Assembly (NCBI GenBank): GCA_964495465.1
Contig: CAZBWE010000096.1
Location: 1-7,718, forward strand
Direction: 5' to 3'
From: CAZBWE01 sp964495465
GTDB lineage: Bacteria; Planctomycetota; Phycisphaerae; Sedimentisphaerales; Anaerobacaceae
Length of the DNA stretch: 7,718 bases
Shown piece by piece: positions 1 to 5,414 of this stretch. Under the pieces are notes generated by a model, which saw only the letters and a program-made list of their open reading frames with translations, was not told the origin of the DNA and did no database searches. Each line of letters starts with the position of its first letter. Position 1 is the stretch's first letter. The translations under genes and the position numbers were made by a program.

Positions 1-54
1 GCTCAGGCAAATGCCCGCTATTTGTGAATAACGAAATGTATCATTTTGACTCAT
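1..54 (-). CDS. 5' end of an unrecognised gene running off the left edge
   Basis: An ATG at 54-52 on the minus strand opens a frame that stays free of stops for 18 codons to the window edge (MSQNDTFRYSQIAGICLS). There is no Shine-Dalgarno sequence before it. A perfect TATAAT box lies seven bases upstream of the ATG, so a leaderless mRNA would begin at or next to the start codon. It lies 108 bases beyond the PIN gene on the same strand, but its own promoter suggests a separate unit. The fragment is too short to assign to a family. The plus-strand frames here close at 27, 32 and 56 and could instead be the tail of an oppositely oriented gene, so the call is tentative. Confidence 0.35.
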   Translation of the reverse strand, partial: MSQNDTFRYSQIAGICLS

Positions 55-61
55 AAAACAA

Positions 62-89
62 ATTATACAAAGAAAATCGGCTTTTGCAA
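62..89 (-). promoter_or_regulatory. Candidate sigma-70-type promoter for the left-edge gene
   Basis: On the minus strand TTGCAA (89-84; 4 of 6 matches to TTGACA) is followed after 16 bases by TATAAT (67-62; 6 of 6). The predicted transcription start is around 55-54, coinciding with the ATG at 54. The perfect -10 box is the main support. The surrounding sequence is AT-rich, so a chance match is possible. Confidence 0.4.
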
Positions 90-109
90 GTGTTTTTTTA
101 GAAAATATT

Positions 110-142
110 GAATTGCGGATTTTCACAAGAATTGAGGATTTT
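110..142. repeat. Short tandem direct repeat
   Basis: GAATTGCGGATTTT (110-123) recurs as GAATTGAGGATTTT (129-142), 13 of 14 bases identical with a 19-base period. It lies just past the 3' end of the PIN gene in an otherwise featureless AT-rich spacer. No function is evident. No hairpin-plus-U-tract terminator for the minus-strand unit could be found in 55-162. Confidence 0.4.
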
Positions 143-162
143 TTGATGGTGTTTTTACGAGG

Positions 163-663
163 TTATTTCGCCCAATTCTCTATATGGAGGTCATCGCCAG
201 CAATTTCACGGATCCGATTAAGTTTGTCGCTGGTCACTAACGTGAGGTTTCGAGTCATTGTTTGGGCGACAATCCACAGGTCATTTTCATCTATACCAAG
301 TTCTCTGCCTTTTACGGGGTCAATAAGTTGTTCTGGGCGCATTTTCTTCTTTTTAGCATTCGGTATACATTTCTCAAACAGGAATGCTCTAAGTTCACCA
401 TATTTATTAGCAGTATGAATGTCAATTTCAAATGTCTTTGGCCCTTTGGATTTTATGAATTGTATATATTCAGACTGAATAGGGGTTTCATCAGGCGATT
501 CGATCTTATGGCCGAATGCTACTTCTCCCCAAGTGATAATAGATATCCCTAATATTGAATGAGGCGATAATTTTTGTAGGTGACCTTTGATATTTGCGTG
601 CTGCTCAGTTCTATCATCAAACCAGTAAGACCAAATGCATGTATCAAGTAGAAACGTTTGCAT
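163..663 (-). CDS. PIN-domain protein (VapC-like putative ribonuclease)
   Basis: The product is 166 aa and is a single PIN domain, a Mg2+-dependent RNase fold used by VapC toxins. The expected acidic residues are present: D7 in FLLDTCIW, E47 in TWGEVAFG, D128 in ENDLWIVAQ and D146 in LVTSD. A lysine-rich stretch (104-107, KKKK) leading into a segment ending ELGIDENDLW lies before the third acidic residue and makes the protein longer than many VapCs of about 130 aa. The ATG at 663 was chosen because the PIN fold begins immediately after it and because it follows the methyltransferase stop by one base (TGATATG). A longer frame from a TTG at 708 would add 15 charged residues and overlap the upstream gene, and has no ribosome binding site. 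No VapB-like antitoxin gene is present; its usual upstream position is taken by the methyltransferase. The fold is secure. Toxin, tRNase or defence-effector roles are inferences. Confidence 0.85.
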   Translation of the reverse strand: MQTFLLDTCIWSYWFDDRTEQHANIKGHLQKLSPHSILGISIITWGEVAFGHKIESPDETPIQSEYIQFIKSKGPKTFEIDIHTANKYGELRAFLFEKCIPNAKKKKMRPEQLIDPVKGRELGIDENDLWIVAQTMTRNLTLVTSDKLNRIREIAGDDLHIENWAK

Positions 664-664
664 A

Positions 665-3244
665 TCAATCTTCTTTAAACGCTCCTTCTGCTGTTTTGAA
701 AGCTTCAATAATCTCAGGGGTTCTCACATCTCTTACCCATTTATTAACGAATGATACCGTTGATCTCCGATATTCTTCTGAAAGATATTCATGCAGCGGA
801 ATATATGACTCAAAGTCTCTCGGAAAGTATCGGGTAAACTCGAAGTCCACACCTTTTCGCGGCCATCCATCAAACAAATCTAACACCTGTCGTTCAAATC
901 TTGGAGGCAAGTCGTAAAGACGCATAACCTCTGCGTCGATAGCTAACATCTGCCTCTCAGCTTCTTCGTTGTCTACGTCCGTATGTAAAACCTTACTTGC
1001 CGAGGAAAATAACTCAAAGTAATTTTTAGCCAAACGGCGCAGCTCGCTCAAAGCCTCCTTTCGGACATCTGGTATTGGTAATGCGCGAACCATTCCCGTA
1101 AGAACGGTTCGCTTTGTCCCATGACAGTAAGCATACGCATTTGCCAATGGAGAATTCAGCATTGCCCACAAAGCCTCAAGTGACCACTCCTCAGTTTGTG
1201 GACGAACTACTAAGAAACTGCTTGTTACCGGATGACCTTCATAATCTATTAATGCCTTCAATCGCCATGGACCTCGACTTACTGGCGCGTAGTTAAGCAA
1301 TACTTGCGGAATACCTGAGTCAGTTCCCCTTCTTCGACTTTTAATCGCTTGTGAACTAGGGTTCAGGTACCAGATTTTTGGCAGGTCTGTGAGTTTAAGA
1401 TCCCTATGAAACTTCAAAAATCCCTTAACGCCACCAGAAAACTTTATTTTACTAAAGGTGATAAGACCCTCTGGTAAATCTTTTCCTTTGAAGTCAAACC
1501 CTTTTCCTATATCCGCTATTTCTTGTAAGAGTGTGAGATTTCTGCAGTATTCCCAAATAGGACCAAGTTCGGGGATACGTAAATCGTAATCATCTAAATC
1601 TAGAAACCGAGCCTGTGGTATCACTTCTTTCGGTGCACTGTAACGATCCCTAAAAGCATCCAGAGTTTTTTCCCTAACCCTCACATATCTTGTTTTGTTT
1701 GAAATTCTCCTAGAAGTCCGCTTTCGTCCCAAGACCACAGCGGATTCATGATCGGCGGAAGGAAAAACATTATCAGGCAAAACGCATATTTCATATATCT
1801 CAAAATTCTCGACTAACATTTTTCGCAACGCAGTGCTATTTGCACTGTTTAAAAAACCGCGGGGTAGGATCACACCAAATACAGAATCAATAGGCATATA
1901 AGGCAATGTTCGACTAAGTACTTCTGTGGCCTTATTATTGTACTTTAAATTAATACCTTTATTAACATAAATTGATTTTTCTTCTTTAGTAAAATTTTGA
2001 AATGGTGGATTGCATAATAAAATTGTTGACTTGCGTCCAACTCTCGAAAGGATATCAGCTTGATATACATCACCTGAAAATAACTGCCAGCCATTTGGAT
2101 TTGGAACATCAGCTAAAGTAAGCGAGAGCCTTGCTATCTCCCTTGCGAAAGGATCCAGGTCCATTCCTAAGAGGTGACCTTTGAGATATTCGTGACGCCT
2201 TTTTGAGTCACCTTCGTCGATCATCTCTCTTAGCAGACGAGCAGCAGAAACGAGAAACGGTGCATGTCCACAAGCAGGTTCGAGAACAATCCTATTTTCT
2301 TCAGGAATTTCTTTAATCCATGGAAAAAGCTGCCATACGATATAATCAACCAGATATGAAGGTGTAGCGTGAATTCCTAATGCTTTTCTTATCTCTTTTG
2401 TGATAAGCGTATTTTCATAAACGTAGGCAAGTGATTCAATGGTTAGGTTTGCAAGACTAGAAAATTCTTTGACGATTTTAGCAGCAGATTCAAGTGCTTT
2501 TTTCTTGCGTTGGATTACTTTGAATTGCGGCTGGTCAGAATTGTAATGGGTATGGACTCTTTCAAGAGTCTCAGATACATCATCTATATTTAAGTCAGAA
2601 AACTCTTTTACAAGTTTATCTTTCAGAATTTTTGCTCCCAATAACCAAAAAGACGACCTAAACAGCCATTGGCCCATAGCCTTATCCAAATCTGGTTTTC
2701 CAAGTTCATAGTAAATTGCATCAAGCATTCTTCTCATCAGCTTAGCTAATTCTTCGCCCATCTGCTCTTCAAGAATGGGCATAAGCCCAATGTCAACAAA
2801 ACTCAGTTGATATTGAGAATTCAGGCGTCCAAGGGTCTTGGCACGATAAATGCGTTCAGGTGAAAAATCTTCTTTATGAACGTGGAAAAAATTAGCAACT
2901 TTATCAGCGGAAACCGACTCTTTTAACTCAGGGCCTTTAGTTGTTAAACTCCACCATTGTAGTTCCTTTTGACAACAGGCGAACAGGACGGGGGCTCCAA
3001 GACCGGAGTAACTATTTACTAAGCTTCTAAGATCTGGACTTTTGTACGAATTTACATTCAACCCTGCTATACACGCATACCGGGCATCGTAATTTTCATG
3101 TGCAAAGCCGACCAATGGAACACTATGTACGCCCGAACTGTCTGTATACGCATAGTTTTTCCGCAGTTGATAGCTTCTATAGCCACATTCTTGCAGGTAC
3201 GGACACAGCTTTTGAGTTTTTATAGCTAGCTTGTTAATAACCAA
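665..3244 (-). CDS. N6-adenine DNA methyltransferase, gamma-type, large Eco57I/type IIG-like
   Basis: This 859-aa protein is predicted to transfer a methyl group from S-adenosylmethionine to adenine in a specific DNA site. From the N-terminus: an unrecognised domain (about 1-160), a helical region (about 160-285), then the methylase core. The core shows HATPSYLVDYIV (292-303, motif X region), the SAM-binding motif I EPACGHAPF (322-330), GMDLDPFA (360-367), GDV (391-393) and the catalytic NPPF (412-415). After it come ILPRGFLNS (459-467) and a C-terminal target-recognition-like region (about 565-730) with NSPLANAYAY (697-706) and LPIPD (722-726), typical of type IIG and HsdS-style recognition domains. 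The core-then-TRD order is gamma class. The start is TTG at 3244: AAAGGAG lies four bases upstream and an in-frame TAA is three codons before it. No PD-(D/E)xK nuclease motif could be identified, so cleavage activity is unproven. It is translationally coupled to the PIN gene. Base composition is visibly more AT-rich than dxr/rseP, compatible with horizontal acquisition. Confidence 0.88.
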   Translation of the reverse strand: MVINKLAIKTQKLCPYLQECGYRSYQLRKNYAYTDSSGVHSVPLVGFAHENYDARYACIAGLNVNSYKSPDLRSLVNSYSGLGAPVLFACCQKELQWWSLTTKGPELKESVSADKVANFFHVHKEDFSPERIYRAKTLGRLNSQYQLSFVDIGLMPILEEQMGEELAKLMRRMLDAIYYELGKPDLDKAMGQWLFRSSFWLLGAKILKDKLVKEFSDLNIDDVSETLERVHTHYNSDQPQFKVIQRKKKALESAAKIVKEFSSLANLTIESLAYVYENTLITKEIRKALGIHATPSYLVDYIVWQLFPWIKEIPEENRIVLEPACGHAPFLVSAARLLREMIDEGDSKRRHEYLKGHLLGMDLDPFAREIARLSLTLADVPNPNGWQLFSGDVYQADILSRVGRKSTILLCNPPFQNFTKEEKSIYVNKGINLKYNNKATEVLSRTLPYMPIDSVFGVILPRGFLNSANSTALRKMLVENFEIYEICVLPDNVFPSADHESAVVLGRKRTSRRISNKTRYVRVREKTLDAFRDRYSAPKEVIPQARFLDLDDYDLRIPELGPIWEYCRNLTLLQEIADIGKGFDFKGKDLPEGLITFSKIKFSGGVKGFLKFHRDLKLTDLPKIWYLNPSSQAIKSRRRGTDSGIPQVLLNYAPVSRGPWRLKALIDYEGHPVTSSFLVVRPQTEEWSLEALWAMLNSPLANAYAYCHGTKRTVLTGMVRALPIPDVRKEALSELRRLAKNYFELFSSASKVLHTDVDNEEAERQMLAIDAEVMRLYDLPPRFERQVLDLFDGWPRKGVDFEFTRYFPRDFESYIPLHEYLSEEYRRSTVSFVNKWVRDVRTPEIIEAFKTAEGAFKED

Positions 3245-3248
3245 TCGT

Positions 3249-3265
3249 CTCCTTTAACTTAAAGG
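3249..3265 (-). promoter_or_regulatory. Ribosome binding site of the methyltransferase inside a perfect dyad
   Basis: On the minus strand the Shine-Dalgarno AAAGGAG (3255-3249) is followed by ACGA and the TTG start. The same AAAGG forms the right arm of a 15-base dyad with 7-base arms around one base (3251-3265, plus-strand CCTTTAACTTAAAGG). In RNA, CCUUU can pair with AAAGG around a five-base loop and mask the ribosome binding site. As DNA, the dyad could be an operator. The sequence supports either form of control; neither is demonstrated. Confidence 0.6.
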
Positions 3266-3289
3266 CACCGATCACTTAAACTTAATGAT

Positions 3290-3318
3290 AATTTACTTAT
3301 TATTAACGGCGATTTCAA
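3290..3318 (-). promoter_or_regulatory. Weak candidate promoter for the methyltransferase-PIN unit
   Basis: On the minus strand TTGAAA (3318-3313; 5 of 6 matches) and TAAATT (3295-3290; 4 of 6) are 17 bases apart. Transcription would start near 3283, giving a leader of about 39 bases that contains the dyad over the ribosome binding site. The AT-rich sequence offers other possible -10 boxes, so this is only the best-spaced pair seen. Confidence 0.3.
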
Positions 3319-3489
3319 TATAGAAACTTTGGTTTTTATTTGCGAACAATTAGTCTATTTTCTAACAGGAAGAGCGAAATTACCGAGCTGCAAGTCCATA
3401 AGGATTATTCTTAAAACTTTTTCTCTCTTATATAATATACTCGTAAGCTGGTTTATCAAGCATTGATATTTTTATTAGGATGCAAAATT
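3319..3489. other. AT-rich intergenic spacer with no recognised gene
   Basis: No reading frame with a ribosome binding site and no RNA gene was recognised. A TATAAT at 3431-3436 (plus strand) sits in the run TTATATAATATAC, but no convincing -35 box is correctly placed on either strand. The segment leads into the repeat cluster that flanks the assembly gap. Confidence 0.5.
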
Positions 3490-3581
3490 CAGAACCGCAA
3501 ATTCTCCGTGATAGATCCGTCGCTCGTCGCTTGTGACTCGTATCTCGACGTGTAGATGAGCTGATGCGTGGATGAGAGGAT

Positions 3582-3599
3582 GAGTAAACAAATTTACTC
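3582..3599. repeat. Perfect 7-bp hairpin with a 4-base loop
   Basis: GAGTAAA (3582-3588) and TTTACTC (3593-3599) are perfect inverted repeats around CAAA. No T-tract follows on either strand, so it is not a good intrinsic terminator. It forms a tandem pair with the hairpin at 3612-3648. Confidence 0.6.
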
Positions 3600-3611
3600 C
3601 GGAAAGTTCAA

Positions 3612-3648
3612 TACAGCAAATTCCTTGTGGAATTTGCAAGCTGCTGTA
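3612..3648. repeat. Hairpin with 9-bp perfect stem and interrupted outer arm
   Basis: GCAAATTCC (3616-3624) pairs perfectly with GGAATTTGC (3629-3637) around TTGT. The outer arm TACA (3612-3615) can pair with TGTA (3645-3648) if a 7-base bulge, AAGCTGC (3638-3644), is looped out. It ends 14 bases before the run of Ns, so the repeat probably continues into the unsequenced gap. Confidence 0.6.
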
Positions 3649-3662
3649 TCATAAGCGCAAGC

Positions 3663-3762
3663 NNNNNNNNNNNNNNNNNNNNNNNNNNNNNNNNNNNNNN
3701 NNNNNNNNNNNNNNNNNNNNNNNNNNNNNNNNNNNNNNNNNNNNNNNNNNNNNNNNNNNNNN
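3663..3762. other. Assembly gap (100 Ns)
   Basis: Exactly 100 consecutive Ns, the conventional placeholder for a scaffold gap of unknown length. Both flanks are repeat-like, which is why assembly would have broken here. Any reading frame drawn through it is meaningless. The true distance between the methyltransferase unit and dxr is unknown. Confidence 0.98.
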
Positions 3763-3898
3763 TCCGAAATCCTAATTTCTAAATTCGAAACAATATTAAA
3801 TGACAAAAATTAAAATGACCGAAACAGAGAGTTTTAAAAATTCGAACATTAGAATTTTGAATTTGTTTAGGATTTCGTGCTTAGTATTTAGTACTTCT
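3763..3898. repeat. AT-rich imperfect inverted-repeat element
   Basis: GAAATCCTAA (3766-3775) is the exact reverse complement of TTAGGATTTC (3867-3876). Inside these, AAACAATATTAAA (3788-3800) matches the reverse complement of TTTGAATTTGTTT (3856-3868) at 10 of 13 bases. The interior contains two similar direct units, AAATGACAAAAAT and AAAATGACCGAAAC (around 3798-3825). There is no coding content. The layout resembles the non-autonomous intergenic repeats of TTTCGAATTT type found in many environmental bacterial genomes. The left end is cut by the assembly gap. Confidence 0.5.
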
Positions 3899-3962
3899 TT
3901 TTCGTCTGTCTTCTATCGTCCATCGTCTTTCTTCCGTCCTCTGTCGTCCGTCATCCGTCATC
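3899..3962. repeat. CGTC-rich low-complexity tract
   Basis: CGTC occurs seven times (starting at 3903, 3917, 3924, 3935, 3945, 3949 and 3956), with several spacings of 7 or 14, in an almost purely pyrimidine-rich context such as CATCGTC and CCGTCATC. It is a degenerate short tandem repeat, not a protein-coding segment. Related CGTC units lie on the other side of the gap near 3520. Confidence 0.6.
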
Positions 3963-4214
3963 AGGCCTAAAATGGCCTTCTACTATTGGGCGAACCTGCA
4001 CAAATTTGACAAAAATTGGAGTGATTCTGACAGAATGAACAAGATTAAACTGTTATGAAGAAAAGAGATAAAAAAATTTTAAAAATTCGGACTTTTGCGC
4101 GCAACTACCATCGGTTTTGGTTGAAAATACGCCTAAAATCTTACCTATCTTAACGCAATATGCGCCAACAGTTTACGCATATCAGCCGCGTGGTCAAAAT
4201 GGGTAATTCATTGC
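3963..4214. other. Spacer upstream of the dxr promoter with no supported gene
   Basis: Only short frames occur, none with a ribosome binding site; the longest noted is a very basic 32-codon frame at 4055-4153. A small dyad CGCA-ATA-TGCG (4154-4164) and a nearby ACGCATAT (4175-4182) lie about 70-100 bases upstream of the predicted dxr transcription start. They could be a regulator site, but nothing identifies one. Confidence 0.5.
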
Positions 4215-4244
4215 TTGACAGGCGCCTATATTGTGCCATATTAT
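4215..4244 (+). promoter_or_regulatory. Strong sigma-70-type promoter of dxr-rseP
   Basis: A perfect -35 box TTGACA (4215-4220) and a -10 box TATTAT (4239-4244; 5 of 6 matches) are separated by 18 bases. The predicted transcription start falls at about 4250-4252, on the dxr ATG at 4251. No Shine-Dalgarno sequence lies between the -10 box and the ATG. Both facts point to a leaderless transcript. Confidence 0.7.
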
Positions 4245-4250
4245 CGCATT

Positions 4251-5414
4251 ATGACTAAACGTATTGCAATTTTGGGCTCTACCGGCTCGATAGGCAGAAA
4301 CGCACTGAGGGTAGTTGATGCGCTTGGGCCGGAGTATGAAATCATCGCACTGAGCGCGCACGGCAGCTTTGAGCTTTTGGCTCAGCAGGCGAAAAAATAC
4401 AGGCCGAGGTATGTCGCTATCACAAACCCCGATTACGCAGATGTGCTCGGCGAATTAATTAGCGATTTGGATACCCGTATTCTATCCGGGCCGGACAGCC
4501 TAATAGAGATTGCACAGCTCGAAGGTGTTGATATCGTCCTGACGGCGATAGTCGGGGCCGCCGGCCTGCCTGCGGTCCTTACGGCTGCGAAGTGCGGAAA
4601 GACACTTGCCATAGCGAACAAAGAGCCGCTTGTTATCGCAGGCAAGCTGCTAACGAAAACAGCGAGGGAAAACGGCGGAACTATTTTGCCGGTGGACAGC
4701 GAGCACTCGGCGATATTTCAGGCGATGCAGTCCGGCAGAGCCGAAGAGGTCAGCAAAATCATCCTCACCGCCTCAGGCGGGCCTTTTCGAAAAGCAGAGC
4801 ATAAAGATATACAGAATGTGACCATCGAAGAAGCGCTGTCGCATCCTGTCTGGGAGATGGGCCCGAAAATCACCATCGATTCGGCGACGATGATGAATAA
4901 AGCATTAGAAATAATAGAGGCGCACTGGTTGTTTGAAATGCCGGTGGAAAGAATAGAAGTTTTGATACACCCCGAGTCGATAGTTCATTCGTTAGTGGAA
5001 TTTGTAGATGGGTCTGTTATAGCTCAACTGGGTATCCCTGATATGTGCCTGCCCATTCAGTTCGCATTGACGTATCCTGCGCGGGTTGCAGGGATTGCGA
5101 AACATCTGCGCCTGGAAGATATAGGAAAGCTCACGTTCGAAAAGCCAAACCTTAAGACGTTCCGTGCGCTCGAACTGGGCTATGAGGTTGCGCGAGCTGG
5201 CGGGACGGCGGCGGTTGTTTTCAATGCGGCAAACGAAATAGCAGTGCAGGAATTCCTGGAGGGCAGAATTAAATTTGTTAGTATAGTGGAGCTGATAGAA
5301 GATTGCCTTAATAAACACGAGGTCAAAACAACTATATCGCTCGAAGAGCTGCTTGAGGCAGACGCCTGGGCAAGAAGAGAGGTTCTGGAATGTCTAAAAC
5401 AAAAGGTTCGTTGA
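4251..5414 (+). CDS. dxr: 1-deoxy-D-xylulose 5-phosphate reductoisomerase (MEP pathway)
   Basis: The 387-aa enzyme converts 1-deoxy-D-xylulose 5-phosphate to 2-C-methyl-D-erythritol 4-phosphate with NADPH and a divalent metal, the committed step of the MEP isoprenoid route in the cytoplasm. All landmarks are present: the NADPH-binding GSTGSIG (9-15), ANKEPLV (122-128), metal ligands D149 and E151 in VDSEHSAIFQ and E220 in NKALEIIEAHW, ASGGPF (174-179), the substrate-covering loop HPVWEMG (198-204), N216/K217, and PESIVHSLVEF (241-251). Length is normal for the family. The ATG at 4251 was chosen because the Rossmann-type strand begins directly after it; a TTG at 4215 would lie in the -35 box. 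An in-frame GTG at 4233 also falls within the promoter. The 3' end overlaps rseP by 25 bases, indicating co-transcription. A dxr-rseP order is common in bacteria. Confidence 0.97.
   Translation: MTKRIAILGSTGSIGRNALRVVDALGPEYEIIALSAHGSFELLAQQAKKYRPRYVAITNPDYADVLGELISDLDTRILSGPDSLIEIAQLEGVDIVLTAIVGAAGLPAVLTAAKCGKTLAIANKEPLVIAGKLLTKTARENGGTILPVDSEHSAIFQAMQSGRAEEVSKIILTASGGPFRKAEHKDIQNVTIEEALSHPVWEMGPKITIDSATMMNKALEIIEAHWLFEMPVERIEVLIHPESIVHSLVEFVDGSVIAQLGIPDMCLPIQFALTYPARVAGIAKHLRLEDIGKLTFEKPNLKTFRALELGYEVARAGGTAAVVFNAANEIAVQEFLEGRIKFVSIVELIEDCLNKHEVKTTISLEELLEADAWARREVLECLKQKVR
5377..5382 (+). promoter_or_regulatory. Ribosome binding site for rseP inside dxr
   Basis: GAGAGG lies seven bases before the rseP ATG at 5390 and sits within the dxr coding sequence. 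It supports the chosen start and translational coupling of the two genes. By contrast, dxr itself has no such site. Confidence 0.6.

Larger units (their letters stand above)
3490..3662. repeat. Degenerate repeat cluster left of the assembly gap
   Basis: The segment is a patchwork of short degenerate motifs: CGTCGCTCGTCGC (3520-3532), then GATGAG-type units (around 3555-3582: GATGAG, CTGATGCGTG, GATGAG, GATGAG), then two hairpins (3582-3599 and 3612-3648). It has no codon-like organisation. The CGTC motif recurs on the far side of the gap (3899-3962). Such patchworks are typical of interspersed intergenic repeats in some planctomycete and other large bacterial genomes. Genome-wide copies are inferred, since only this window is visible. 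Confidence 0.55.

Noticed and set aside
664..708. N-terminal extension of the PIN protein from a TTG at 708
   Set aside because: It overlaps the methyltransferase end, lacks a ribosome binding site, and the PIN fold starts right after the ATG at 663.
3594..3806. 70-codon minus-strand frame across the gap
   Set aside because: Nearly half of it is unknown sequence (Ns) and the rest is repeat DNA.
3490..3962. CRISPR array suggested by repeated short motifs
   Set aside because: The units are degenerate, irregularly spaced and 4-9 bases long, without unique spacers of constant length or cas genes.
3964..3978. GGCC-TAAAAT-GGCC hairpin as a terminator
   Set aside because: The stem is about 5 bases and no T-tract follows.
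4055..4153. 32-codon very basic frame starting MKKRDKK upstream of dxr
   Set aside because: No ribosome binding site or promoter, AT-rich context that yields lysine codons by chance, and no recognisable family.
4215..4250. Upstream starts for dxr (TTG 4215, GTG 4233)
   Set aside because: Both lie inside the promoter boxes and would add residues absent from the usual start of the family just before KRIAILGSTGSIG.
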